Origin: Nitrospira sp. CR1.1
Lineage (GTDB): Bacteria > Nitrospirota > Nitrospiria > Nitrospirales > Nitrospiraceae
NCBI GenBank assembly: GCA_014055465.1
Contig: WIAF01000010.1
Span: 93,746 to 157,745, forward strand
Length of the DNA: 64,000 nt
Direction: 5' to 3'
The notes beneath the pieces are model-generated. The model saw only the letters and a list, made by a program, of their open reading frames with translations. It made no database searches and was not told the DNA's origin. Positions within the stretch are counted from its first letter, which is position 1, and each line of letters starts with the position of its first letter. The position numbers and the translations under genes are program-made. Positions 33,196 through 42,700 of this stretch are shown in pieces.

Positions 33196-34322
33196 CGACC
33201 AAACAAGTCTCCAAAGGCAAAGAGGAGAAACCCCCTCTCTCGAAAGGCAAAGAGATTAAATCGGAACGCCCAAAGTCATCACACCTGGCTGATCTCGAAG
33301 CCTCTTTTGATCGTGATGCTCGTCGTATTCGCCCGTTTGCCCTTCTCGGCTTGGATACACAAGGTGAGCAGCCCGGACCAGAGCCCACAACGCCCAATAG
33401 CCCAATACCATCAACACCCCCCACCGCAGCTGTTGGAGGTAGCGCATCTGCATCCGTCCCGGTAAGCCCAGAAGTCACGGCTTCGTCTGTGGCTGTCAAA
33501 GTGGCTCCCGTGGTTGCGGAAGAGGGGGATCGACTACGTCGGCTAGAAGAGGTCGTCGAAGTCCCGCTCGATCGGCTGGTGCCGAGTCCTGACCAACCAC
33601 GATCCGAGGTTGATGCTTCGGCTGACCAGGAGCTATTGGAATCAATTCGCGCTTACGGAGTCCTCACTCCTATTCAGATCCGACCTGTGGAGGAGGGCAA
33701 GTATGAAGTGGTTGCCGGCGAGCGGCGATGGCGGGCTTGTGCGTTACTCGGCAAGCCTTCGATTCCGGCTCTGGTACGTCGGAAGGACCGAGACCGAGCT
33801 GCCGCCGAGGCGTTGATCGACAACGTCGTCCGGAAGGACTTGTCGGCCTTAGAGGAAGCCAAGGCCTATCAAGCCCTGATCGAACGGTATGGTTTTCAGC
33901 AGTCCGAGTTAGCCGAACGTCTGGGCTGTCATAAATCACGCATTTCAAAGGCGCTCAGCATTCTGAAATTGCCAGAGACTATCTTGAACGTATTCTTTGG
34001 ACCTGAAAGTCACATGACGGCGGCCCACGCAGAGGCATTACTCCCCCTGGCTCATGACGAGCCACGCCTCCACGCGATCGCTCGCCGTGCCTCAAAAGAA
34101 TCGTGGACTCGAGACCGCATCCGACAGGAAATCGATCGCAAACCAAGAATTAATGAAGGCGCCCAAGCCGTGCGGTTCGTGGAGCGTGGGAGGGGTGGAG
34201 ACCGTGGGTTCATGCTGACCATTCTCTTTCATTCCAACAAGCCGCATGAAATCCCAATGATTGAAGAAGCCTTAAAACAGGCGTCGGAGCGCATCCAGGA
34301 GTTTCGTGACAAGTTGACCTAG
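33192..34322 (+). CDS. parB: ParB centromere-binding protein
   Basis: A protein of 376 residues. After a charged, Pro-rich N-terminus of about 120 residues comes the ParB/Srx CTPase domain (VEVPLDRLVPSPDQPR, LESIRAYGVLTPIQIRPV, VVAGERRWRACALLGK), where GERRWRA is the CTP-binding box. The HTH follows (YGFQQSELAERLGCHKSRISKALSILKLP), then a C-terminal dimer region. It binds parS and stimulates ParA. The likely targets are the palindromes at 31886 and 32105. The N-terminal extension before the core is longer than usual. Confidence 0.95.
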   Translation: MTTKQVSKGKEEKPPLSKGKEIKSERPKSSHLADLEASFDRDARRIRPFALLGLDTQGEQPGPEPTTPNSPIPSTPPTAAVGGSASASVPVSPEVTASSVAVKVAPVVAEEGDRLRRLEEVVEVPLDRLVPSPDQPRSEVDASADQELLESIRAYGVLTPIQIRPVEEGKYEVVAGERRWRACALLGKPSIPALVRRKDRDRAAAEALIDNVVRKDLSALEEAKAYQALIERYGFQQSELAERLGCHKSRISKALSILKLPETILNVFFGPESHMTAAHAEALLPLAHDEPRLHAIARRASKESWTRDRIRQEIDRKPRINEGAQAVRFVERGRGGDRGFMLTILFHSNKPHEIPMIEEALKQASERIQEFRDKLT

Positions 34323-34485
34323 TCTGGGATCTTCGGTGAAAAGTTTCATTCAACTTACGAACAGACGGGCGGCATGCTGAACAACGTTGGCAATGGTTTT
34401 TCTCAGTCCGAAATATTTCAGCATTTTTGAATATTTATAGTATTACCGGATCGAGCACGAGCGATGAGAGGGTGCGAGAAGTGAG

Positions 34486-34494
34486 TTATCCACA
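34486..34494 (+). promoter_or_regulatory. DnaA box
   Basis: TTATCCACA, an exact match to the DnaA-binding consensus, eight bases before the first iteron. Confidence 0.85.
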
Positions 34495-34501
34495 GTCCCA
34501 T

Positions 34502-34633
34502 CGCTACTTGAATGAAGATTTCGCGTTAGTTCGGTGAAGCTCACGCTAGTTGAGTGAAGAAAACGGCTCAATTCCTTCGCTAGTTGAGTGAAGAACGACG
34601 TAACTTGAATGAAGTCACGCTACTTCGATGAAC
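34502..34633 (+). repeat. Six direct-repeat iterons of 16 bp
   Basis: Copies of CGCTASTTGARTGAAG start at 34502, 34524, 34544, 34578, 34599 and 34618. The two at 34544 and 34578 are identical; the others differ at one to four positions. The spacing is 19-22 bp, about two helical turns, except for one 34-bp step. They should bind the Rep protein encoded immediately downstream. Confidence 0.85.
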
Positions 34634-34747
34634 AACACAGTTTTTGTAAGACATTGATTGTGCAATACAAAGCAAGAATTAAGCGCCTGACAAGTCGTGT
34701 CCCTACGTTAGAATCTTACGAAAGAATTAATACATAACGTTACGCTG

Positions 34748-36151
34748 ATGGACGTTGATTTAACACCGCTTTCGGAACCGGATGAAGAGACTCTTTCCCC
34801 TGTCGGGATCTCCGCTGAGTTAGTCTTTCCCGGCACTCTTACCGATCCAGGCTCCTTGTCCGTTACCACTCCCGATCATCTCCTCAGCGAGCATATCTTG
34901 GGATCGATTCCACTGTGGGAAGCCAAAGGTCGGCCGACGGGAGCGAAACGAGCCTCTTACCAGAAACAGATCTATAGAGATGTGTGGCGCAACGGCCGTC
35001 TGTGCAAAGTCTCGTTGGTGGTCTACGGTAGCGGCGATTTGGGGCTTCCAAATTCAATCGATCTCGAGTTCTTTCGGGGGTTTGAACGGTGGACGAAAGC
35101 CGCGATGAGCAGCGGCGAGCCGTTTAATCAGTTAGTCAAGATCTCAGGGCGCGAATTGTTGGAGGCGAGCGGGAAAGGTCTTGGCGGGGCTTCGTATCAG
35201 GAAATGGATCGATTCTTCCTACGCATGGCTGGGACGATGATTGGCGCCGGGCGGGATTGGCGACAGGAAGGCGAATCAGGAGGAACGGAGAAGCGTCCTC
35301 GCTCGAACAAGGGAATCGTTTTTCATATCTTTCAAACGGTAGTGTTGCCAGGGCAAGTCAATGCGGATGGCTTTGTGGCAGATAAGTACGAGGTTGAGCT
35401 TGCCACGTGGTATTGGATGAGCCTGCGGTCGGGCAATTGTATCGTCATCGATCATGAACTCTTTCGAGATCTTCATGGATCAATCACAAAACTGCTGCAT
35501 CAACTGTTGCACAATCTGTTTTACCTTGGGCGTGGAACGGCTTCACAAAAGTATTCCGAACTGGTCCGGAATTGGCAGATCAAGCGACACAGTGCCCTGT
35601 CGCTGGTAAAGCAGCAATTAGATGAGGCTCATCGTGAGTTGCTCGAAAAGGAATTTATTTCGCGCTGGGAATATGTGCCGATTCGAACGCCTGAGGGGAA
35701 GGAGTTTGAGATTATTTGGGAGGCGGGGCCAGCCTGGTGGGCGACGGATAAAAAGACGCGAGAATTCCGTGAAGAGATGGTCGGAGCCAGTCAGCGTGAA
35801 TTGCCGCAGCTCGGACGAGAGCTCGACCCGTTCCTCCTCATTGAGCAATCGGATGAGAGCAGTCCCGAGAAGGATGAGGAACGAGAAGCTTCGAACGCGA
35901 GGCTATTGAGCATCGTGCTAGAGCTGTCCGGCCGACGGAAGGACCCAAAGGTGTGGGAGAAATGGTGGAAGCGCGCGATTGCCAGCGTGCCACATCCGAT
36001 GATCTGGAGACGGATCGGCGAAGTGCGTGAGCGCAGTGCGCGCGGCGAGCGTCTCAATATGGGCAGTTATTTGGCCAAACTAGTCTCGATTGATGCGACG
36101 CGATTGAATCTCCCCTGGACCACTCGAGATTCTAGTTCTTCAGAAAAGTAG
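34748..36151 (+). CDS. rep: Plasmid replication initiator (RepA-like)
   Basis: A protein of 467 residues. The start is acidic; then HILGSIPLWEAKGRPTG, YRDVWRNGRLCKVSLVVYGSGDLGLPNSIDLEFFRGFERW, and a middle with YEVELATWYWMSLRSGNCIVIDHELFRDL and LHNLFYLGRGTASQKYSELVRNW, in the style of replication initiator protein A (two winged-helix domains). It would bind the iterons just upstream and recruit DnaA and helicase. I infer the function mainly from position beside a textbook iteron origin and from the general layout. It is intact. Confidence 0.8.
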   Translation: MDVDLTPLSEPDEETLSPVGISAELVFPGTLTDPGSLSVTTPDHLLSEHILGSIPLWEAKGRPTGAKRASYQKQIYRDVWRNGRLCKVSLVVYGSGDLGLPNSIDLEFFRGFERWTKAAMSSGEPFNQLVKISGRELLEASGKGLGGASYQEMDRFFLRMAGTMIGAGRDWRQEGESGGTEKRPRSNKGIVFHIFQTVVLPGQVNADGFVADKYEVELATWYWMSLRSGNCIVIDHELFRDLHGSITKLLHQLLHNLFYLGRGTASQKYSELVRNWQIKRHSALSLVKQQLDEAHRELLEKEFISRWEYVPIRTPEGKEFEIIWEAGPAWWATDKKTREFREEMVGASQRELPQLGRELDPFLLIEQSDESSPEKDEEREASNARLLSIVLELSGRRKDPKVWEKWWKRAIASVPHPMIWRRIGEVRERSARGERLNMGSYLAKLVSIDATRLNLPWTTRDSSSSEK

Positions 36152-36243
36152 CATCCCTTCACCGCACACCCTCGCGCGTCATACGTCTCGTATGATAGAT
36201 GTCGCATACAGGCTAAATATGCTCCAAGTATCATATTGCCATT

Positions 36244-36263
36244 TTATGTGACATGGCACATAA
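36244..36263. promoter_or_regulatory. Inverted repeat upstream of hipB, probable operator
   Basis: TTATGTG and CACATAA form perfect 7-bp arms around a 6-bp centre, 21 bp before the hipB ATG. HipB proteins bind palindromes in their own promoters, so autorepression is likely. Confidence 0.6.
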
Positions 36264-36284
36264 TGATCAGTTAGGAAATAAGGC

Positions 36285-36542
36285 ATGTCGATGAAAGACC
36301 TCGCACGCGATCCACGACAGGTCGGAAATCTCGTACGCCGCGCCCGGAAGAAGCAGGGGCTCAGCCAGTCACAGCTTGGCGATAAGGCGGGATTGCGACA
36401 GGAAACGATTTCTCTGATCGAGACGGGTCATCCGGCAGCGAAGCTGCAGACCATACTGGGGATTCTGGCGGCGCTCGATCTCGAGCTTCGGATTGTGCCA
36501 CGGTCGAAGGGGCAGGCTGCGGACATCGAGGAGATCTTCTGA
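36285..36542 (+). CDS. hipB: HipB antitoxin (XRE-family HTH)
   Basis: A protein of 85 residues with a clear Cro/C1-type HTH: VGNLVRRARKKQGLSQSQLGDKAGLRQETISLIETGH, then LQTILGILAALDLELRIVPRSK. HipB represses its operon and holds the HipA kinase inactive. The last base of its stop overlaps the first base of hipA. It follows rep by about 130 bp and probably serves as a plasmid stability module. Confidence 0.92.
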   Translation: MSMKDLARDPRQVGNLVRRARKKQGLSQSQLGDKAGLRQETISLIETGHPAAKLQTILGILAALDLELRIVPRSKGQAADIEEIF

Positions 36543-37858
36543 TGTCCCGCCGCCGCGCCCATGCGCCATTGCGCGTGCTGCTAAATAACCGACCGGTCGG
36601 CCGACTCAACAAGGCTGCCACGGGCGCCATTGATTTCCAGTATGAGCCCGCGTGGCTCGACTGGGAGTATGCAATGCCCGTGTCGTTGTCGCTTCCTCTT
36701 CGGGAGGACGCATACAGGGGGGCGGCGGTCACGGCGGTCTTCGACAATCTGTTGCCGGATTCCGATACGTTACGCCGGCGCGTGGCCGAAAAGGTCGGCG
36801 CGGCCGGAACAGATTTTTACAGCCTGTTGGCGGCCATCGGGCGCGATTGCGTGGGCGCGCTGCAGTTCATGGGGCTCGACGAGAATGCGCCCGATGGTGA
36901 GAGCGGCGCGATCACAGGTGAGTTGGTGAACGAGTCGGCGATAGAGAGACTACTGCAGGGCCTGTCGCAGGCTCCGCTAGGGCTGAGTCGGGATGTGGAC
37001 TTTCGGATTTCTGTGGCCGGAGCCCAGGAGAAAACAGCGCTGCTCCGGCACAAGGGACAGTGGTGGAAGCCGTCGGGTACCACGCCGACCACGCATATAT
37101 TCAAAAAGCAGATTGGCCGCTTGCCAGATGGGATTGATCTGTCCAATAGTGTCGAGAATGAATTTTACTGCCTCAGGCTTGCCGCCGCGTTTGGGTTGCC
37201 GGTCACTAAGGCGGAGATGCAGGACTTCAATGGGATGCGGGCATTGGTCGTCGAACGGTTCGACCGGCGATGGACCGCGGACAAGCGCCTGCTGCGCATG
37301 CCCCAGGAGGACTTCTGTCAGGTGCTCTCGGTGCCGCCGACGAGAAAATATCAGAGTGAAGGCGGGCCGGGACTGATACAGATGCTTGAGGTCCTGAGAG
37401 GCAGCGATAGTCCGACGGTGGACCGAGAGACGCTATTGAAGGCGCAGATATTTTTTTGGCTCATTGGGGCCACGGACGGACATGCGAAGAATTTCAGCAT
37501 CTTTCTCGGCCCCGGCGGCAGCTATCGCTTGACGCCGCTCTATGATGTGCTGACTGCCCAGCCAAGCCTTGAGGCAGGACAGGTGCAGCGCAAGCAGATG
37601 AAGCTTTCCATGTCGGTCGGCACGAACCGTCACTACCGGATCGATGAAATTCAGCGCCGGCATTTCGTGCAGACCGCACTAGCCGCCGGTCTCTCGAGAT
37701 CAGCTATTGCCATGGTGCTAGAAGAGGTCGTGGACACGGCGCCCAAGGCGCTCGAAACAGTCGAGAATGCTCTGCCGAATGATTTTCCAACCGCTGTGTC
37801 TGTTTCCGTGAGCAGAGGTGTCAAACAGCGCCTCGACGTCCTTGTTGCCGCACCGTAG
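36542..37858 (+). CDS. hipA: HipA serine/threonine kinase toxin
   Basis: A protein of 438 residues, normal for HipA. The N-terminal subdomain has VSLSLPLREDAYRG and FDNLLPDSDTLRRRVAEKVG. The kinase part has the activation/ATP loop RISVAGAQEKTALL, the Lys-containing HIFKKQ, ALVVERFDRRW, the catalytic loop GATDGHAKNFSIFL and the metal-binding YDVLTAQP. HipA phosphorylates glutamyl-tRNA synthetase or related targets and causes dormancy unless HipB is present. It is intact; the pair acts as an addiction module of the replicon. Confidence 0.94.
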   Translation: MSRRRAHAPLRVLLNNRPVGRLNKAATGAIDFQYEPAWLDWEYAMPVSLSLPLREDAYRGAAVTAVFDNLLPDSDTLRRRVAEKVGAAGTDFYSLLAAIGRDCVGALQFMGLDENAPDGESGAITGELVNESAIERLLQGLSQAPLGLSRDVDFRISVAGAQEKTALLRHKGQWWKPSGTTPTTHIFKKQIGRLPDGIDLSNSVENEFYCLRLAAAFGLPVTKAEMQDFNGMRALVVERFDRRWTADKRLLRMPQEDFCQVLSVPPTRKYQSEGGPGLIQMLEVLRGSDSPTVDRETLLKAQIFFWLIGATDGHAKNFSIFLGPGGSYRLTPLYDVLTAQPSLEAGQVQRKQMKLSMSVGTNRHYRIDEIQRRHFVQTALAAGLSRSAIAMVLEEVVDTAPKALETVENALPNDFPTAVSVSVSRGVKQRLDVLVAAP

Positions 37859-37977
37859 TCTGTGTTGAAGCGCGCGACGTGACTCCAGCACAAGTGGGGG
37901 CAGATCGCCACAGCGAAGAGATTCAAGAAATCACATGTCCGCGCGATGTCACTGCTCCGGTTCCCACTGCCACTTAT

Positions 37978-38721
37978 CTATCTATCCCCGAGTTCACGTG
38001 TTTTCTCTGGCAGTGACTTCAGATGCAATTCTCCTCGGCTGCTGTCGAGGGTAATCTGATACGCCCCGAGAAAGCTCAATCCCAAGAGCCCGTCAACCGT
38101 AAATGGGAGATCGGGAAGGTCGTGGATTAAGACCTGGCTATTCCTGAGCTCTGCCCCGCCGATGCGAATCGCATCCAGTATCACCGCGTCCACCTGAACC
38201 GAACCGCTTGCGGTGTGCAACAGTACGCGTGTTGCGTAGGCGGTCGAGGCCAATCCAAGCTCCGTGGCAAGTCGACGCGAAATGATGGTCTGCGACGCAC
38301 CGGTGTCGACAATGAGTCGTGCCTGTTTGGAGTCATTCAAGGTGGCCATGACAACGAGGACACTTCCCGAGCGTTCCACCGGAACGGCGGTAGCATGGGA
38401 ATAGTCCAACAAGAGGGGAGAGGAGGGAGTTTTACCGACATGCTGCGGCGCGTTAGGGGGAAACGGCATGCCGGTCGGAGGCATCGGTCCTGTCGAGGCC
38501 TTAGGCGACAGAAGATTGACGGCGTGACAGGAGAGAAACTGGCGGGGACTATCTGTGAATACTGTCTTGCCATGGGCATCCACGCACTCAAAGAGGGTGC
38601 CGTTTGCGAAGGTAGTCGGTACGACCAGCAGCACTAGTGTTAAGACGGTGAGGACTGTTGCCGGTGCCATCCGCGGTATGGGCAGAACATCGAGCGGAGC
38701 TTGATTACACCGCGAGGTCAT
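37978..38721 (-). CDS. Exported retropepsin-like aspartic protease
   Basis: About 247 residues. A hydrophobic leader (VLTVLTLVLLVVPTTFA) is followed by a DUF4124-like piece (GTLFECVDAHGKTVFTDSPRQ) with two Cys, a Pro-rich linker, then a clan-AA protease fold: VVMATLNDSKQARLIVDTGASQTIISRRLA and the second half DLPFTVDGLLGLSFLGAYQITLD. The DTGA catalytic triad is present. It probably works as a dimer in the periplasm. The start is uncertain: 38721, overlapping the end of the upstream regulator gene, or 38670. The overlap suggests shared transcription. Confidence 0.85.
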   Translation of the reverse strand: MTSRCNQAPLDVLPIPRMAPATVLTVLTLVLLVVPTTFANGTLFECVDAHGKTVFTDSPRQFLSCHAVNLLSPKASTGPMPPTGMPFPPNAPQHVGKTPSSPLLLDYSHATAVPVERSGSVLVVMATLNDSKQARLIVDTGASQTIISRRLATELGLASTAYATRVLLHTASGSVQVDAVILDAIRIGGAELRNSQVLIHDLPDLPFTVDGLLGLSFLGAYQITLDSSRGELHLKSLPEKTRELGDR

Positions 38722-39376
38722 GGATGTCCTGGTCCGCGGAAGGGACGGGCGCATTTGCGAGTTGAGCGAGCAGACGGTGGTCACTCAGCAGTCGGCTGAC
38801 CACGGCGGTTCGGGTCGTCACCCGAGTTTTTTTCATCAAGCGTTTCAGATGATCCTTCACCGTGTGCTCGCTGATGCTCAGCTTGTTCGCAATTTCTTTG
38901 TTCGTGAGGCCCTCGAGGAGGTAGCGCATGACCGCTGCTTCGCGTGGTGTCAAATGAATCGGCGTGGCCGAGGCGGGGTGTGCATAGCCTCGTTCATCTG
39001 ACAGCTCAAGTCGGTCAATCAGCACGAGTAGCTGCCCGTCACCAGGATGCAGCGGTGACGGGATACCAAATGCGCGGAGCATGATTCGACCAGAGCGAGA
39101 CAAGGCGGTCTGAGAGAGGCGCACATTCTCCCAGTCGGTCGATTCGGGAGACGGAGGAAGCATTTGGATGAGTTCCTGGCAGAATGATCGTATGACTGGA
39201 GGCAGGTCTACCGTTGGCCCTGGCCGCATGATCAATTCCTGAAGCAATGCGCGCCCGTCAGCATTGAGGTGCACCACTTGAAAGGTGGATGAAAGGAGAA
39301 GCACGCCGGTTTGAGCTGGTCGACTCGACTGGTCACTGTAGGGAAACGGCCAATGAGACTTCTGTGCAGCCACCAT
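38705..39376 (-). CDS. LuxR-family transcriptional regulator
   Basis: A protein of 223 residues. The N-terminal half is PAS-like in length (TGVLLLSSTFQVVHLNADGRALLQELI), and the C-terminal HTH is typical of LuxR/NarL: LTPREAAVMRYLLEGLTNKEIANKLSISEHTVKDHLKRLMKKTRVTTRTAVV. No phospho-receiver Asp domain is visible. AGGA lies seven bases before the chosen ATG at 39376; the frame is open further upstream. It is divergent from the giant secreted protein gene, so it may control that gene, which is inference. Confidence 0.88.
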   Translation of the reverse strand: MVAAQKSHWPFPYSDQSSRPAQTGVLLLSSTFQVVHLNADGRALLQELIMRPGPTVDLPPVIRSFCQELIQMLPPSPESTDWENVRLSQTALSRSGRIMLRAFGIPSPLHPGDGQLLVLIDRLELSDERGYAHPASATPIHLTPREAAVMRYLLEGLTNKEIANKLSISEHTVKDHLKRLMKKTRVTTRTAVVSRLLSDHRLLAQLANAPVPSADQDIHDLAV

Positions 39377-39772
39377 AGTATGTCCTTGCTCCGAACGGAA
39401 GCCTGAGTCGTTCTTGCTGGAGGAGAAGCACTCCGGCGAGTCTAATGCCAGTACATGCAGCACTCAATCCCGCCTTCGGGGGCCCTCCTTCTGAGTAAGC
39501 GTCGGCGCTCCCTCGCCACCGTGCTCTCTTCTGCTGCAAGGTCCAGACATGTTCACTCTTCTTTCCACGAACGCCAGATTGAAGCATTTACCACCCTTGA
39601 CCCGTGTCGAATTCCTTCCTTTCTGTGAATCGACCAGCCTGTGACCTGATGCCCGCCAGATGGGTGTACATGCATCTGGGGTGATTGTGGAGATGACTCT
39701 GGCTCTACTACTCTCAGGCGCATGCACAAGTGGTTTCCCACCATCGACGTCATCGCGCAACAAGGAGCCAGA
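39377..39772. other. Divergent intergenic region
   Basis: About 395 bp between the LuxR-type gene (minus) and the giant secreted protein (plus). No convincing promoter or operator could be picked out by eye. Open frames here are not supported by any family feature. Confidence 0.4.
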
Positions 39773-42700
39773 ATGCGTACCATTCGTCGTCTGCCCTTCA
39801 TATTCATACTGGTACTCGGCACGGCCTTGATGTTCATGCTTGGCTCCCCCAGCATGGCAAAAGAGACGGATACGGATTCTCCAATCGGTGGTGTTGGAGG
39901 TGCTGTCCACGCCGATCCATTCACGGGTATGGCGACGACGAGTATTCCCATTGACGTGGTACCTGGGAGAAACGGGGTGCAGCCGAATTTAGCGCTGACC
40001 TATGCGAGTGCTGGCGGAAATGGCTGGGTCGGGATGGGCTGGAAGCTGGAGGTCGGGGCCATTGAGCGACAAACTCGCTGGGGCGTGCCCTATCTTCCTA
40101 CGGCGAGTGACGAACAAGCCGGCAGAGTCTATACCATTCGTGTCAATGGAGTGAGTGCTGATCTCGTGCCGGCTCCATCCCCCGCGTCGTCTGACGAATA
40201 TCGCGCCAAGATTGAAGGCGGATTTCTCAGGGTCAAGAAGCTTTCTGGAGGATCAGCTGGGTGGGAGGTCACGGATAAGACGGGCAAGAAATATCTCTTT
40301 GGTACAACATCATCGACTCGGATGAGTGATCCTGCCGATGCAACAAGGATATTCAAATGGTGTTTAGAGCGAGTAGAAGACCGTGACGGCAATTTCATGA
40401 CCGTCGCCTATGCGGGGGACCAGGGACAGGCCTATCTTGACCATATCGATTACACCGGGAATGGCGCAACAGCCCCAACGAACACGGTCAAATTCTATCT
40501 TGAAAATAGATCTGATGCACCGGCGATGTATCTCGGCAATTATCTCATCAAAACTGCGAAGCGATTGAAGACCATTGAGGTCAGGGCGAACTCGGCCCTC
40601 GTCCGCGCCTATGCGCTCACCTATAGTCAGAGTACCAGTACGTCCAACTCCATATTGGTCTCCATTCAGCAAACTGGGAAGGATGCTTTAATTGATGCCT
40701 CCGGAGCCGTGAGTGGGGGAAGCGTACTCCCTGCGATCACAATGGGCGTATCCAGTGCACTATCGAATTTTAGTAATGCCACTTGGTCGTCGTTTGGATC
40801 AGGGGGAGGAGATTTAAGGGATCGCATGCTCGTCGGCGACTTTAACGGTGACGGCAGGAATGATTTGGCGTTTCACGCTCCGTGGATGGGTCAGATTCTT
40901 GTCGGCATCTCGACAGGAACAAGTTTGAGCTGGTCCGCCTGGGCCGGTGCTGGCACGACAGATTTGATGGGACGATGGCTGGTGGGGGATTTCAACGGAG
41001 ACGGCAAGAGCGATCTCACTTACCATGATCCGTGGGGCGGCCAACTGAATGTCTTTATATCCACAGGAAGCACTTTCGGTTCAGCGCAATGGGGCAATGC
41101 AGGGGCGACGGAGCTCAAAGGTCGGTGGTTGGTTGGGGATTTCAATGGGGATGGCAAGAGTGATCTCACGTATCACAACCCGTGGGGTGGCCAACTCTAT
41201 GTCTTTCCATCTACCGGGAGCGGTTTTGGTTCGGCGCAATGGGGGAATGCGGGGGCAACGGAATTAATCGGACGCTGGCTGGTCGGGGATTTCAATGGGG
41301 ATGGCAAGAGTGATCTCACGTATCACAACCCGTGGGGTGGCCAACTCTATGTCTTTCCATCTAACGGGGACAATTTTGGCGTGGCCGAATGGGGCAATGC
41401 AGGGGCGACAGAACTCAATGGTCGGTGGCTAGTAGGGGACTTTAATGGAGATGGCAGGAGTGACCTCACCTACCACGATCCGTGGGGCGGCCAACTCAAT
41501 GTGTTCGTATCTACCGGGCGTAATTTTGGCTCGGCGTCATGGGGCAATGCAGGAGCGACGGAATTAAGCGGACGCTGGCTGGTCGGGGATTTCAATGGGG
41601 ATGGCAAGAGTGATCTCACGTATCACAACCCGTGGGGTGGCCAACTCTATGTCTTTCCATCTACCGGGAGCGGTTTTGGTTCGGCGCAATGGGGGAATGC
41701 GGGGGCGACCGAGCTCAAAGATCGGTGGATAGTGGGAGATTTTAACGGGGAAGGGAAACATGACCTCGTCTATATGAATCCCTGGGATGGTGGCTCCTAC
41801 ATGTTCCTGTCTGATCCGAACAATCCCCTGCCGGATTTGCTAACGAGTCTCTCCAATGGCCTTGGCGGAACAACAACCATCACTTACGTACCTTCGTCGC
41901 AGTACACGAATGCGCAGTTACCGTATCCCGTCCAGACCACCGCGACGATTACGACGTGCGACAATTGGAACAGCACGACTTCGGCCTGTGCTGGAACTGC
42001 GCTCACAACGGCCCACACCTACAGCGGTGGGTATCACCATATCGGCGAGCGGGAGTTCCGAGGTTTCAACTACGTCAAGGTGACTGGGCCGGTGGGGCCC
42101 ACAGGCGAGCAGCTCCTTTCCGAGACATGGTTTCATCAAGGCAATGACGTGGCCGTGGGGACGAACAACCCGAACGTCGCGCATGGCTACACGAAGGGCC
42201 TGCCCTATCGGACAAAGGTGACTGATGCGACTGGCCATGTCTGGTCGGACGCAACGACGGCCTATTTGGCTGATGCCGATGGTGTGGCGCCATTCTTTAC
42301 TCCAGTAACTCAGGTGGATGCCAGCATTGACAATGGGGCGAAGCAAACCAGAACCGTTTACGCCCAATATGACACCTACGGCAATGTCCTGCGCGAAGAC
42401 CAGGTTGGAGACATTAGTACGACTACTGACGATCGGACATTGATCCGGACCTTCGCCAATAACACGGCGGATTGGTTGCTGGGGTTCCCGACCAGTGAGA
42501 CGGTTTATGAAGGGATTGGACTCAGTCTTCAGGTCGCTCAGACTACGCTCTATTACGACGGCACGGCTAGTTGCGGGACGGCCTCGACGAACCAGACTCC
42601 CACGTTGGGGCATCTCACACGTACGGTCCGCTGGCTCAACGGTGGGACCAATCCCGAGACTCGCATGGCCTACGATGCCATGGGGAATATCCTCTGTACC

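Larger units (their letters stand above)
34323..34747. other. oriV: Iteron-type replication origin
   Basis: About 425 bp between parB and rep. It holds, in order, an AT-rich stretch (about 34400-34450, ATATTTCAGCATTTTTGAAT), a perfect DnaA box, six spaced iterons and another AT-rich run before the rep start. This is the classic order of an iteron-controlled plasmid origin. The function is inferred from structure and position. Confidence 0.8.

Noticed and set aside
34502..34633. Short regularly spaced repeats that could suggest a CRISPR array
   Set aside because: Repeats are 16 bp with spacers of only 3-18 bp, are degenerate and sit between a DnaA box and a rep gene; no cas genes are present. 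They are iterons.
39377..39772. Minus-strand frames between the LuxR gene and the YD gene (39464-39910 and 39553-39951)
   Set aside because: They overlap the signal-peptide region of the YD gene, have no ribosome site and no recognisable features.
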